Positions 1 through 14,247 of a stretch of DNA of 64,000 nt are shown here, one piece after another (the stretch's first letter is position 1; each line of letters opens with the position of its first letter). The notes below the pieces were generated by a model, which was not told the origin of the DNA, ran no database searches, and saw only the letters and a list, made by a program, of their open reading frames with translations. This DNA is from Poecilobothrus nobilitatus (lineage: Eukaryota; Arthropoda; Insecta; Diptera; Dolichopodidae): assembly GCA_947095535.1 (NCBI GenBank), contig OX352774.1, positions 263,163,843 to 263,227,842 of the forward strand, in the 5' to 3' direction. A program made the position numbers and the translations under genes.

Positions 1-1730
1 ATATTGTGAACACTATTTATTGGTAAAAAACTTAAAACATAACGCCCAAACATAACTTTACCAACATGAATTTGTCAAACTAAAACATGTGAAGCTGTAT
101 ATGAATTATATGAATTGTATGAACTATTTTTTTTTTTATTTTTTATAAAGGGCAGGGCAATTCTCTTAAAACATATTTATTTTATAGTACCTATTGATAT
201 CTCAAACCATAATTTCTATTCACTTAAAATAATACAGCAAAGTCATATTTTCTTTCATAGAATTTAGGAAAAGCTTGAATTGATTTCGAGCTTTTTAATA
301 ATCAAAAAAAAAAAATGTTCATTTAATTATTTTAAAATTTATTTGCATTTTTTTTTTTTAGTGAGATTTAAATATTTATAATTTTTTGTATACTTGCGAA
401 CTCTATTAATAAATTTTTTCACGCACAAACAAATACACAAAAAGATAATTTACAATTCTCACATAATAAATGTTAAATTGCGTATATATTATGTATACGT
501 ATATATTAATTGTCATTTTTATTTTCTTGAGTTTTTGAATATTAAATTTTTTTTATACATATATATTATGTATGTTTTGTTTACCTATATATGTATATAT
601 AATTACGTATACATTATTTTTATTTTCTGTTATATTTCACTCTCACTCTCATTCACCTTGTCTTTCTGTTAATTATTCTTCTAACTATTATAGTTTATGT
701 ATAAGTTGCAATCGTTTAACAGTTTTTATTTTCTTTCTCTTTTGTTTGTTTGTTTGATTTTTTTTTTTCCTTTTTCATTATATAGAAGACAAGCTATTTG
801 TTTTGTTAAATATCAAGGTTAAACTTCTATTAATACTTTTTGTTAATTTATTATTATTAAATAGTATTTCCGAATATAATTTATTTTTCTGCATTTTGTT
901 TTTTTTTGGACTTTTGTATAGAGATGGTTTTAAGATCATGTTAGATCAAAAAAATTGATATAGAAAATACTTGATCAACTTGATAGCTTCAGGTCAGTTA
1001 GATTTAACTGAATCATTTGGATTTGGTAGTTGTCCTTTAATATAATTCACAAAAACAGAAACATTTACAGTTTATTATAAAATTTAAAACTATATATCGG
1101 ACATTTTAAAACTTTATAATAATATGTAATTTGTTAATATGTATTAAACTTTAGATATAAAAATGAAAATTTATATGAAAATCGGAAATGATCTTTTCGA
1201 TAACCGGAAGTGATCCTTAATTTATTATTAATAAAATCAATTTAAGTGTCAGAAATGTTTAATTAATTTTGAAATTTGGGTGTGTTCATTACCGGAACCT
1301 ATAGTTTATCAAATTTTATTTTAATTGAAAACATTATTTACGTTTTTTATATTTGTGTATCCTACTAAATGGTCAAAGGGAGGACACACCCGAATTATAT
1401 ATTTATATTTTTTTAATATTAAACTTTTTTTATACGTGTATGATGGTTTTTATATTTCTTGATTTTGTATGTAATTTTGTAATATTTTGAATAAAGCCTG
1501 TATTTTGGTATAATTAATATAAAAATCTAAAATAATGATATAGGATTAACTTAAATTATAAAGAAATGAACAATTTAGGTTTAAAATTAAATGGAAATAA
1601 ATGTATTATTAAAATCAATTATTTTATACATAGTATTAAGAAAACTAAAATTTTAATTCAACTTTCAGATATGTACGTATATATGTTGTACATATATAGT
1701 CATAAACACATTTAGTACCAAAAATTAAAA
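1..1730. other. AT-rich DNA without recognisable gene
   Basis: Poly-T, poly-A and TA-rich sequence. The short open frames at 394-757 encode only I/Y/F/L/N-rich, low-complexity peptides and are not supported as genes. An imperfect inverted repeat is visible (around GGGTGTGTTC at 1277 and GGACACACCC at 1381, about 105 bp apart), which may be a very old mobile-element trace. Nothing else was recognised. Confidence 0.6.
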
Positions 1731-3230
1731 AAAACGAGGAACAATACAGTTGCCTTTGTCAACTCTTAGATACCCGTACGAACCGTTAGTATGTTTACAG
1801 CCTGTCACTCTGCTTACAATATTATTTTTTTAATATTTTAGTATTTTAAAATAATTTGGGTGAATTTTATAATTTCTAGAACTATGGGTTGTACATATAT
1901 TCAAACTATATGTTTATATGTACATTCTTCAAAAGCAGATTATAACCTTCCACATAACGATTATCACTCTAAAACTTTTTCAAATATTCTATAGTACCAT
2001 TTAATACGAAGCGGTATAAGTACATTTAATAGTAAATATAATTTTAAATATTATATTATATTATATTTAAATATTTCATTGATAGAATAATTTCTTATAA
2101 GTATAATAAAATACATATATGTATGTAAATACGGCGCTATATAATATACATATATACTCTTATCATTCATTCACTAGTGACATATACGATATGTAAATAA
2201 ACATGATATTATATAAGTATGTATATATATCAATATCATATAAATAAAAATTCTTCAAGCAACCGTTATGTTGTTTATTTATTTACATTTTTTTGTACTA
2301 CGCATTGTATCCTCAACAATTTCAAATTATCGAGTAAAACAAAATTCAAAAAATTCGTTAAAGAAATTTGTTAGAAAATTTGAAAAAATCAAGTAACACT
2401 TTCGTCAATTATAAAGTAACCCTATATTATTAAAAAAGTTGTTAACAGAAATAAGAGTATAATATTGAAGCTTTAATTTTTGTGTATTACTTCAAAAAAA
2501 TGTTAACAGGTGTTCAAGTTACAGGTGTTTAAAAATAGGAAATTTTCAGTTTTTGACCACTTACAGCTCTTAGACGGGGGGTGACACAAAAAAAATTTCT
2601 GAAATGGCTCATACTTATTTTCAAAGATCTAACTTCTGTCAAAATTTCAAGTTTCCAACTTAAACCGTTTAGAAAATAGAAGGGTTAAAGGATTTTGCAA
2701 AATTTGAGTTTCGCATAACGGTAAATTAAGACACCGTATGCCAGAAGTATATATTTATGGTATTAAAGCTAATAAAAGCAGTAATCGTTTGGCGTTTTCA
2801 AAATGAAGATATACCTTTGGGGAGCTGTAGCTCCGAAACGGGTGGGGCTACAAAAAAAAGTTATTAAAAATAAAATGAATATTTTTGTGATATCTATCAG
2901 CAGTTAAAATTTCATAGCTCTATTTTAAAAAAAATGTGGGGATCTAAAAGTTAGGTGTTCGAGAGCTACCCTAAGTTTTCGTACAAAGTCAACCAAACAA
3001 AATAGGAAACCTACAAATTACTCCCAGAATATTTTGTGTAAATTTCAAGATTCTAGCTTTCTTAGTTTTTGAGTTAGCGTGCTGATGGACGGACGGACAT
3101 GGCTCAAACGTCTTAGAATTTTTTTCTGATCCGATCCATACCTTTGAAGGTATATCTAGCTCGCTTCTTTCGAGGTGTTACAAACGGAGGAGTAATTTTA
3201 TTATACCCAATCCTATCGTACGGGTATAAA
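1731..3230 (-). mobile_element. DINE-1/mini-me-like non-autonomous element, copy A
   Basis: This non-coding repeat is flanked by the 12-bp inverted motif ATACCCGTACGA (1770-1781) and its complement (3216-3227). Read on the minus strand it begins with TATACCCGTACG, then TTTGTAACACCTCG, a ...GAGCCATGTCC core and GTCC repeats (plus-strand GGACGGACGGAC near 3088). That order matches mini-me/DINE-1 elements of flies, which are thought to be Helitron-related. A small hairpin (AGTTG...CAACT) lies near the other end, which finishes in CCTCGTTTT. A palindromic GGAGCTGTAGCTCC sits at about 2820. A closely similar copy starts at 62810 in the same orientation. It lacks roughly 50 bp present in that copy, at an ACCTT direct repeat near 2813. 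The class assignment rests on architecture, not on a database match. Confidence 0.7.
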
Positions 3231-6200
3231 CATTTGGCTTAGAAGGATTATTTATTGGAAATAGTGTAAGGAATAAAACGAAGAAAATTTAATATCCAAT
3301 TAGTTAAACTTCAATTTAACCAAAAAAATAATTTGTTTAAAAAAAACATAATATCCAAAAATAAGTAAAATTAAAGTAATTATACGAATTAGTTTTTCGA
3401 ACCAGCCAATGTCTTAAAATAATTTCAGTTCAATCTCTAAAATTAATCTGGGATTAAAACTATTAAGTGCAAGTTCTAAATACTTAAGTATTTAAATTTT
3501 TAAATTATTGTAATTGTGATTAAATTTAATGCTAAGAACTTCTACTATCTTAAAAATTCTTATACCATTTTCGAAGTATATTGTATTAGACTTGTCTTTC
3601 AATGTTGGATTAAATTTTTATTAGTATTTGAAAATATTTGTTGTATTATTTGAAAAATGGTTTGGTACTATACCCATATAAATTTAAGATAATCCTTAAG
3701 GTGTCTATACATTAACTGACATGTTATGAATTAGATTGTCAATTAACTGAGATCAATTTGACAAGAATTAATATAATATTGACAAGATTGTTACAACTAT
3801 ATAGAAAATATTGCCAATATAATTGACAACATATTACTTAGTTGTATCTGCAGCCTTAGATCATCAAAATTGCTCTTGCAAACTTTAAAATTCTTTAAAT
3901 GAATGGGGCGGAAACTTACCCATATTGATAGATATTGTAAAAACAAAGAATTTCTTATTCATGTTTTATTTTTGTACAAAAGGCTCAATGTGAAATTGAT
4001 CAAACTTTAGTTAACAGAATTGTTTTGTCACTCGAGAGTCGTAATAAAAGTTTAGGCCGTGAGTAAAAGCAAGTTACAAATTTCATGAATCAAAATTTTC
4101 TTAATCTCTAAATAGTAGAGTCGTTTTTACAACGTTTTTGTTATTTTATAAAGTTTTTATGTTGTATTTATACCAATTCTTGTTTTGAAATTTTTAACTA
4201 AGAAAAAAAAATTCCCAGGGTGGTTATTTTTTTTTTTTTGTTAAATTAAGCTAAAGGGAAAAAAAAATCTAAGGAGAAGATTTCAAAACTTGAACATTAT
4301 TTTCCGGAATATGTCGTTTTTCATTACATATTTCTATTATAAGTAAAAATTTTGTGTTGCAAAATTCGTTTTATTTATTTATATTACACAATATATATAT
4401 ATATATGGAATGAATGCGATAAATGAAAGGAGCAACGGGAAACTACTAATCGTATAGTTTTTTTTTTTTTTTTTTTAAACTTTCAAATAGAGGATATATG
4501 AAATTGACATTTTAAGGTTTCTTACTATTTTTCCCCTTAAGTAGTTTCTATTGTTCTGTTGTGAAATGTATATGTATTTATATATGTATATATATATGTA
4601 TTTTTTTGATATTTTTGTATTATGGCATTGCTTAGATACGAATTGCAATGCATTAAATAAACATATTGTACAGGTATTAAATGGAACTACGTATTTTTTG
4701 TTTTCATTTTGCAGATATCGATTTAATTTTGGGTATTTTTAAATGCTTTTTTTTTTATTAAATAAAAGTTTTGAAGAGAAATGTTTTTTTTTTTTTTTTT
4801 GAAGCTGCAAAATGTGCATTGTGTAAATATAATGAGGTTGTAAGAATTTTTTTTTTTGGTAGATGCTACATATTTTGATCAAATTAAGGAAGTCCTTAAC
4901 ATTTCGTATTAAAAGTTTTATCTTTTTTTTTGGTCATGAAGACATGTATAAAAAAATACTTATATATATATATGTATATTTACGGTATTATAGTTTAAAT
5001 TACGGAACTTAAAAATTGATTTAAGATAATTTATGAATACATAAATATAAATGAAAGATCATTTATTGATTTGGTTTTAAATAAATAACGATTATGTAAT
5101 AAACGTTGATTTCTTAAATTTCAAAAACTTTCTAGATTTTTGGTTTTTGAAATAATTATTGTGCAAAATTTTAAAACATTTAATTAATATTGAATTTTTA
5201 AATGAAGGTTATTAAGGATAATTTGTTCTCTTTCACAATTATTTATAAAGCCTAATGGTGTTAAAAAAAACCTATAAATAAAATTAAATTAAACCTTTTT
5301 ATAATTCGAGCGCCCTTTGATATTGTGATAAAAGGGCACAGATGCATATAGGTTGTACATGGTACAAAGTATAAAATTTTGAATGTGTTTTAAATTTTAA
5401 AGTTATTTATAAATATTAAAAAAATCTTTTTCGTAGTTATTTTAAGTGCACTGTATTATTATGACTAACTTTTTTATGAATAGAGAGTTGAATTTTACTA
5501 TTTTCTAATAAACTAATATTTTATTATGATATAATTTATGATTTAATATTTCATTTTGCTTACTAATAAAAGTGAATCATTATATAATCATACACAATGT
5601 ACGTTGTGTTATTTAGGAGAGGCTATGAATAAATTATTTACGTTTATAAACAAAATATTTATTTATTTATAGACGTTAAGAAATGTATGTTGTAACCATG
5701 GAAAATGTTTGTTGGAAAAAAATTAATTGATTGCCTTTTCAAAGAAATGCTAAAATAACACACAAGAGAATTTTTTAAAAGCATAAGATTAAAGGACAAT
5801 TATAAGGATATTTTGTTTTTTTCAGCCCCAGAATTTTTTAAAGAATAAAGAGAAAAAATCCCCGTAGAAATAATCATTAACATTCAGAGTAAAATTTTTT
5901 ATGTAATTATTTTAAATTCTGATTTAGATCAGAAACTTTGTGCTATAAATTTAATTAATAACTTATGGAGATTTTATAAATTGTAAACTATAAAGGAAAA
6001 AAGTGTAAATATATTGAGTTTTTTTTCCTTGCTATGTCGAGTTTAAGGCATTAAGGAAAATTTTATTGTTCAAAAGACAATAATATATTATATACAAGTA
6101 TGAATTTACGAAATGAGGTTTAAGGTTTAACTTTATGAAGGTTAAGGTTTTAACTTTATGAAAAATTTATTAATTTTACAATTTATACCAAAATTATTAT

Positions 6201-8679
6201 TTAAAAATTTAATAAAGAATTTTTAAAAATCTTGTACAAAGCAGCTAATTTTCATTTATCAACATTTTTACATGTTCTCCTAAATTCTCCATTTAACTTT
6301 TGAAAAGTTTTTCCGCAATTTACACTTTTTTTTTAATGTATACCATAAAAAATAATAAGTACCTATACAAAGAACTTAAAAGGAGTGATTTTTCTTCTTA
6401 TAAAAATAGTGCTATTTTTGGATATGTCTTTAGTTCAAGACTCAGATCCGAAAGAAAAACGGTTATTAATCTTTGTATACATATTTCGGTAACGTTTATT
6501 AATTGTCAATCTAAAAATAATTTTCAATAAGTATTGGTACAATAAATGTTTTGTTACCTTAAACCGTTCTTAAACTAATGGGCTGTATTTTAATTAATAG
6601 TGAATGATAAATGAATTAATAATGTAAATTGATTCAATTAATTCTAATAATTCATTTAAATTGTAATATAATTGCTTGTTAATTCATTTTATTGTTCATT
6701 GTTGAGAATATGCTATTATAATTTCTATAGGGAATTATGCTATGTATGAATAATTTAAAAAACGTTATAAAAACAAAACTTCAATAGAATTCCTGTGACC
6801 TTCAACTGTCTCATATATAAATTTATATAAAACTTTTATTTTTTGTTACCTTTAAAAATATTTAGTTCTATTTTTATTTAAATATTTAATTATATGATTT
6901 TCAAATCTTATCCTTTAGAAATTGAATTTTAGGTGATTTCAGTGTTTCAGATTTTAAAGGTATTATAATCCTTTGTGGCGTTAGAAAAATATGTACTTAT
7001 AGAGTTTTTACATTTTTTTTCGAAACTATTGTCAATATTTAAATTAAAATTACGGGATTGTTAAAAAAATAGGAAAATAAAATACTATTGTGAATAATAT
7101 TTAGCATTATGATGTACAATTGTTTTTAATTGGAAGAAAAACTCCTGAATAACTATTTTTTTATTAACCACATGCCCTCTGCCTTCAAATGTGGTGTAAA
7201 TGTATAATATGGTGTATTTAATACGCTATTTTTCTAATGTTTAAAATTTATAATAACCTTTATTCAGTTCAACAAATAAATATACCTCAATAAAGAAATT
7301 TTAAACAATTTGCCTTAAAGTATGCAATTTGGTTATTTACTCTAATCTTTTTTATTTGTTATTGTTATTTTTAAACATTAAGTTAATCTAATTTTGTAAA
7401 CTTTTTAAGGATGTAAACAGAAACAGAAAGAATAAATAAAAAGTACGAATAAAAAAAATAAAAAATGTTATTTTTCTAATTTTTATCGAACATTTTTCAT
7501 AACATATTTAATTTTTAAATGAACGAGCAGACAAACTTACAGATTAATCGTTAAATATCAGAATGCTCAAAAATAATGAACTATAATCCAAAGAGAGAAA
7601 AAAAAAAAAAGCAGTTATCTAACATGCCATTTAATTTTATTTTACGTTTCAAGCATGCAAAAATGTCCTTGGAAATTTTATAAGAAGCTTTTACTCCTAT
7701 TGAAAATAAAAGTAGATTAAAAAAAAAACAAAGAAGAAAAATGCTGTGATTAGTCAAACATCCTGCTATATATAGATATACATATGCATATTTTTTTTGT
7801 TAGAAAATTTATTTGACTTTTTTCTTAAAAGATTTTTAATTGGTTAAACGTTAAATTATTTGGAAAAATTACTTTCGTTTTTGTTGTTTATGTTGTTGTG
7901 CAATAAAATGGTACAGTAGAAATATGAACATTGAATATACCGTAATTAAAAAAAAATATTTTTAAATACTTTTGGAAATATTTTGAAAAAAAAAAGAAAA
8001 GATTTGGAAAAGTTGTTATATTTTTTTAATTAAAATTTTCAACTTGAAGATTTAAATGAATTTAAAAGCAATTTTGTCATTTTTCTTTATTTTTTAAATT
8101 TTAGTTAAAAAAAACATTAAAATTGTTTTTTTTTTTTTGTTCTATTGGTGTAATGTACTCCGTGTTTTGTTTACCAAAGAAATAAGGATCATATAGAGTA
8201 AATATTTTTTTACATTTGTATTTATATTTTAAGATAAAGCTCATTGTTTGTTCATTGTCTGCTAAGGAATTTTGCAATAATTCAACATTAGCTTAAGGCT
8301 TATTATACATATTAGCTTAGGATATTATTATATAAAAATAAAAAGAGTAATTTTTCAATAAAAGAAAAATACAAAAAAGATATAATCATTTTGTTTGTTC
8401 AATTTTCGCCAACAATAATCATGTGAATACATATTAATTTCTCTAAAGATCTTCTATTGATTCATATTTTTGTGATTTACATTCAAATTTTAAATTTGAA
8501 ATTATTTTAAATATACTTAATTTAATTTATTTTGTTTTCTTTATTAATTATGATTGATTTTTTATTATTTTAAGTTTGGCTGTCAGAAAAACGACCGTGA
8601 CTTTGTTTGAAAATTAAATTAAATATTAAGTTTGATTTCAGAATACGAAAGATTTTATTAATCGTTATTTGTAAGAATG
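3231..8679. other. AT-rich intergenic or intronic DNA
   Basis: Long low-complexity stretch with poly-A/T tracts and (TA)n near 4390-4406 and 4965. A roughly 22-bp imperfect tandem duplication around AACTTTATGAA lies at 6114-6160. Open frames at 4551-4742 and 6300-6530 have low-complexity or unrecognisable products and show no splice or start context that would support a gene. Confidence 0.6.
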
Positions 8680-8689
8680 TTGTGATCCT

Positions 8690-9055
8690 AAGGTGGTACA
8701 ATACACTTGGCAACTTTCATTTAGAATCTGGACATTTCTTCAAGGGCCTTTTAGCAAAATAAACACTTAAAGAAACCGGACAATTGACAAAAATGCAATT
8801 AGAAAAATGGATACTTAACATTTGGAACATTTGGAAATTTTTATTTATGTAAGCGCTCAGCGCTGAGTTGTTAAACGCCCAAGTTGGCAAGTGCCCAATT
8901 ATTAAAGTTGTTAAATGTCCTGTTACTGTATTTTTATTAAGTGTCTTTTCTGCGAAATGCCACTGATCCAATATCCAGTTGCCAAGTAAAAACTCCCTAT
9001 TGTCTAATTCTCTCATATAGAAATGAAACCTTATCGAAACATTAAAGTACATCAG
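8690..9055. repeat. Cryptic word-like tandem repeat (GGRCAYTTRRCAACT type)
   Basis: Read on the minus strand, the segment is a run of loosely repeated 13-18 bp words such as GGACATTTAACAACT, GGGCACTTGCCAACTT and GGGCGTTTAACAACTC, drifting to CCAAATGTTCC and GGCCCTTGAAGAAATGTCC at the edge. A perfect 12-bp palindrome CTCAGCGCTGAG (8856-8867) lies inside. The lack of stop codons on the minus strand follows from the word composition. The 111-residue frame there resembles no protein I know, so I do not call a gene. Similar word repeats with other consensus sequences occur at 21169, 38789, 42732 and 60830. Confidence 0.55.
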
Positions 9056-11639
9056 ACAAAAAGATTGGTTAGGTGTTCATTAGTAGTTTTGTTAAATGGA
9101 TAATATTTGTAGACAACCGATTAAGTATAATCAAATAATTTTGTTTTTCGTTTAATTTGTTAAACAGCAGACAAAAAAATTAGATTCAAATCGAAAAAAC
9201 TATGTACTATGTTTATCATTAATTATTTATTTAATTTAAATCCTTTTATAAGATTTGCATAATAAAAATTCTGAATACAGGAGTAAACATCATTTGCATG
9301 TCTACATAAATCATTATCAACCATGGTGGTTAAAAAGAGCAAAAGTCAGTGTAAAGATAATCAATTGAATGACGTACTTAAGAAAACTACCATTATTTTT
9401 CAATAAAAAAAAAACCTATAAAAATCAAAATTTTTATTAAATTCAGCGGTTTTAAACATTTAGAAATCTAATTAAAATTCTTTAACTGGTATTACAGTTT
9501 AATTTTTTTTATTATGTTTTATTTGAAAATCGGGGAATATGAATGTTTTATTTTTATTTCCAAGAATAAATAATGAATATTAAAAATTAAAGTAATCTTT
9601 TAAGACTAAAATTATATTATACACTTACTTATGTTCATCCTAAAGCATTTAAACAAAGTTTATTTTAATAAATACCGTATCAAACGCTTAAACAAATAAA
9701 TGAATAAAAGTTGGAGTTTTTCCCTCAAATAGTATTTGGGACAAATAAAACATAAATTAAAAGATATTTAATGCTAAAAAACCAAATTATACAATTTTAT
9801 TAAAGAATATAATAAAAAATTTGAGAACCATTATTATAATAATTAATTTTATTTACAATAAGGAAAGAGTAAATAAATTGCTGTAATAAAATTAACCTTT
9901 CTTCTTATCCAAAGAATTTCTCTTTATTTATTTATTTTTTTTTTTTTGTTAATAAGTTTTTGATTTTAACTTATATGGTGAATTTCAAAAAAAAATTTTT
10001 TATTTTCCATTTTACGCTAATTTTTAATGTCAAATTTTTACAGTGTAAATATCCTTAAAAAATTCTATATATTTGATTTTTCTTTTAAGGATGTGTTATT
10101 TTTATGTTAACGTTTAGAATATATCTAAAGATATAAAATTGATAAGGTTTTAATAAATAACTGAAACAAATAAGTGATTTGCTTATTAGAAATTGTCCTT
10201 CTCAGATGTATTTGAAAAATTTCATCAATTGTAATAGAGTATTTTTGTCGCCCAATTTGGAAAAGGAGATAAATCAAATTTTTGAATAAAATTAGATATA
10301 TATACTATTTTATAGGTCTGTTAAAGCTCTTTTGGATGGTAAAATAAAATATTACAAAACACAGTCAGTTTCATATATATATATATAATCAAATTTTTAA
10401 TTTACTTTTTTTTTTACGAATATACCTACTCTTAAACAATTTTTTGTCATTTATAAAAATTTGTTTATGTGACTTGGAGTGACTTGGTCCATTTTGTAAA
10501 TTGGCGGTAGATTTTAGGGGTATGTATAAATTCTATACGGAGAAAAATTAAAACATTTTGAAATGTCCTATAGTTGAAAAATTAAATGGACATAACTAAA
10601 GATTAACATTAAAAAAATTATTATGAAATGGTATGTCTTTTGTTATTTGGTGTTTAGTTCTTTCTTTTGTTTAAACATGAAGGCTTGTTTATTTTTTTTT
10701 AGTTTTTTTTATTATAATTATTTTTATCTTTTTTGTATTTTTGCAATTTTGACGTACTACTTTTATAATGTGGTATTTTTTTAGTCACGCTATAAATAGC
10801 TCAGCAGTAGTTTTTTAAAGAAAGAAAATAAATTAAACAAAAAAATTAAAAAAAAAAAAAAAGTTAATAAGGAAGAATGTGTATGATGGTAATATTATTT
10901 AATGATAGTATACATTTAACTATGTACATTATGTAAATTATTTATATTAAATGTACATACCTATATATTTATATAATTAAAGTAGGTTTTATTTAATAAA
11001 GGTCTTTTATACTCGTAATTATTAGGACTATTTTAATATTAAATAACAAAGTATTTTGTTTGGACAGAGAAATTAAAGTTTTAAAGAATTTCAATTTGGC
11101 GATTTTCGATGATTTTATTTTATTTAAAATCAACTAAATTCAAGATCTTATTATGATCTTGCAATAATTTTGAGTAACATACACGTATGAAAAATATATT
11201 TTTGTTAATAAATTCTTTAGGAAATTAAATAAAAATAAATGTATTATAAACATTTTGCGAGATCAGCTGTTTTAAAAATTCAGCAATTAGCAGATTTTAA
11301 AAACAAAGGAATTATTTTTGGTAGTGCTGGATTTTAAACAAATAAACGCCATCTTATGACTTTTAACTCAATCAAGGATCACTGATTGACTATTTATTTT
11401 CAAAAAAAAAAAAGACAATGTAAAATAAAACGTTTTTAAAGGCTCATATTTTCTGAAAGACAATAAAAACATATTAGACTTGTACCAAATTTTGTATTTT
11501 TCTTGAAATTTTATAATAAGTAAAAACTGTGAAAAATCAAAAGACATTTACTCTATTTTAATGAAAATCCTATGTAATTAAAAAAGTTTTGAAGTTTCAG
11601 TTTTTACGATTAACTTGTAAAAATTTTTTAGCTAAGATG
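9056..11639. other. AT-rich DNA without recognisable gene
   Basis: Low-complexity sequence with poly-A/T runs and (TA)n at about 10375. No coding segment, RNA gene or repeat family was recognised. Confidence 0.55.
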
Positions 11640-11912
11640 CCAAAAGTGCCTAAAATTTTTTCATCTCTGTCAGCATTAAAACAGCAGGAAGTACAAAAAA
11701 ATTTCCTAAGATAACTTATAAAGATCTTTTTTCTCTCAAAATTTCAAGATTCTAACTAAAATCGTACCATAGTAAAGGTTATTTACGAAAGGAGCAAAAG
11801 TTTTCAAATAATTTTATTATTAATTTATAACATAAAAAAATGTCCTGTCGTTTTGGAATTTTTAGTTTGAAACAGATGGACGTGAAATGAAACTAATAAG
11901 TATATTTTTCAA
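11640..11912 (-). repeat. Diverged DINE-like remnant
   Basis: The minus strand reads CTTATTAGTTTCATTTCACG, then TCCATCTGTTTC. This matches the core of four other remnants in the window (13630, 29140, 34310 and 36760), which have the pattern TTAGTTTCATTCTGTC plus a GTCY-rich tract plus TGTTTACAAAACTTCTAC. The rest is too diverged to bound precisely. Confidence 0.4.
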
Positions 11913-13082
11913 AAATTTTTTTTGAAAAAACTACTAAAAACTATCTATAATAGTAATTTCATTTGTTTATGAAATATTAATTTTAAAGCTCTTAAAATAA
12001 GGGCAAAACTAGATTATTTTGAAGTTACAAAGTTTAAGACCATAAATTTTAGTTTAGACCTTAATACTTTAGTTTTGTTAGAAAAAATAAACAGCGCTCC
12101 TTTTTAATTTAAACAAATTGTAGAAAAAAAAATTTATATAAAATTATCCTGTGTACATACATTTATATATATACAAACATTATCCTTTAAATAAAAGAAC
12201 TAGGTTAGTATCAGAATATTATTATAAAGTTATGATGTGTTTTTTAATAGTCGGTTTTACTTTTTTAATTCTTTAAGTTTTTTTTTTTTGTTTTTCGTTC
12301 TCATTTTATATATATATATATTTTTTTTTTGTAAATAAATCTGCAGAAAATAAAAATAAAACTGACATTTACATATACTTTTATGAATAATATTTTATTT
12401 AATAAAAATGCATAAACATTAAAATAAAATAGAAATGGTCCGAAAAAAAGTTTTCATATAATAAATAATAATACGTACATGCAAAATACGTTTTTTTTTG
12501 TTTTATTTTTTTTGTTGTAAATTATGAGAATTTTTCCACAAAAATTATTTTAATTCTTTTGTTTTTATATGAAAGTTAGTTTTAAACTTTTTATAAAGTT
12601 ATGTTTAATTACCAGCTTACACTATATAGCAGTTGAAAAGTTAATTAACGTTTAACATAACAACAAAAGTAAGAAACAACAAAAAAATAGAATACGATAA
12701 AAATGTAATAAATTTAAAAAAGTTTTATAAAACGATTTGTTAAAGTTGATTAATTTCAGTTTAGAAAAAAAAAAAAAAATTGTTTAAATTTAAGTAAAAT
12801 TTAAAATTAATTTGTATTGAAGCCTTTAAACTACAAAGAAAGATTAATTAAACAAAAGGATTTTTGAGATTAAATAAATTATTTTGGGTAATTAATGATT
12901 AAACTTTCAACTATCAAGTTACTTTCATGCAAGTCGCAATATATTTAAACTAACTTGCATGAAAGTACACGTATATATACATAGTAAGTAAATGTGTTTT
13001 TGACACTTTATCGCTATCTTTCTTTAAAAATCTCCAGCGAAGTGATACGAAAGTTAATCGCATAATGTTTATGAGTTTATAT
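11913..13082. other. AT-rich DNA with one perfect inverted repeat
   Basis: No gene was recognised. TACTTTCATGCAAGT (12920-12934) is followed after 18 bases by its exact complement (12953-12967). The 15-bp stem could be a foldback relic or a regulatory palindrome. (TA)n lies at about 12309. Confidence 0.5.
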
Positions 13083-13263
13083 GAAGGGCTCAGAAGTATA
13101 GTGGCATAACCCATATGCAAAAAATTTTTTTTTATTGTTTTAATCGATCAAGTATGTCTCCCAGAATTAGTGTTATTAATTTCCAGTTTCGCAATTGCTT
13201 TTTCCCCATTTATTTAGCACAAAAATACTTTTGGTTTTCTAACTTTTTTAATTTTTTTAAAAA

Positions 13264-13304
13264 CCAAAGTGGCTTAACTCACATTGTTGCTTAAGCCACT
13301 TTGG
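13264..13304. repeat. Subterminal hairpin of the TIR element
   Basis: CCAAAGTGGCTTAA (13264-13277) and TTAAGCCACTTTGG (13291-13304) form a perfect 14-bp stem with a 13-base loop. Each arm is a copy of the subterminal motif also found at 15012-15030 and, with one change, inside both terminal repeats. Confidence 0.7.
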
Positions 13305-13629
13305 GTTAAGAAAAAATTAAAATTTTTTATATGATGTGTATTTAATTTTATTACTTTTTATTTTGAATTATTTATTATTTCTGTAAAACATAAAACTATT
13401 TCGAAATAACAATGTTCGAATTAAAAGTAAATAAAAATTTAGATTCTATATTAATTTTAGAGATTTTCTATTCATTTTTAAATCAATTATTTAATAATCA
13501 AAATGAATCAAATAATAGTATTAATTTTAATTTAATAATTTTATAAATACCTATAATTAAATTTCAAATTAAATTTTATTAATTTTATTTCATTACCTAT
13601 TCTAATCTTTAATTAACGGTATTCCACAT

Positions 13630-14110
13630 TTCCACATTTTTAGCACATTTCCAAAAAAATTTTAAAAAAATGTGCCTATTAGTTTTACTTTGTTGCGTCC
13701 GTTTGTCTCTCTGTTTACAAAACTTCTACACCGTTAAAGACAGAGAAAAAAAATTTTAACCATGGGTAGGTCTCATAAAAGAAATAATTTTGTGGAACAA
13801 CTTTTTCATGTAGCCCAATTCATTACGGAGCTACAGTCCCTCAAACTTTGAAAAAGCCCCATTTTTAAATTCGAATATCTTATGTTCTACTAAATTTTTT
13901 TTCAATCTGAAAAAGATATTCGATAGGAATTTTTTTTACCTTTGTAAATCAATATAAAAATTATACAATTTTTTTAAATTTCGTATTTGAAGTTACCGTT
14001 ATGTGAAAACCAAATTTTGTATGATTTTTCTACCTTCATAACTCCGGCACGCTTTTAGATAGGAACTTGAAATTTTGAGAAAAGAAAGAACTTTTAGAAT
14101 TAGTATAAAT
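13630..14110 (+). repeat. Diverged DINE-like remnant nested in the TIR element
   Basis: It contains ATTAGTTTTACTTTGTTGCG followed by TCCGTTTGTCTCTCTG and TTTACAAAACTTCTACACCG. Further on it has TTACGGAGCTACAGTCC and CCGTTATGTGAAAACC, the latter two echoing the 1731-3230 and 36760 elements. It interrupts the region where the N-terminal coding part of the host transposon would be expected, so it is probably a later insertion. Confidence 0.5.
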
Positions 14111-14247
14111 TTCCTCAAATTCGTTGAATATTATTAATAAAAATTCGGCCTATCAATCCCATTATAGTAGTGAATTCGGATAGAAAATATTTATCACCTT
14201 ATTTAAATATTAATAAATTATACGATCTTTACTAATATTCGACTGAA

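Noticed and set aside
394..757. Two overlapping plus-strand frames of 92 and 61 residues
   Set aside because: I/Y/F/C-rich low-complexity peptides from TA- and T-rich DNA. No family, no splice context.
8717..9052. Minus-strand 111-residue frame
   Set aside because: The frame is the translation of a cryptic tandem word repeat. Absence of stops follows from the words, and no protein similarity is apparent.
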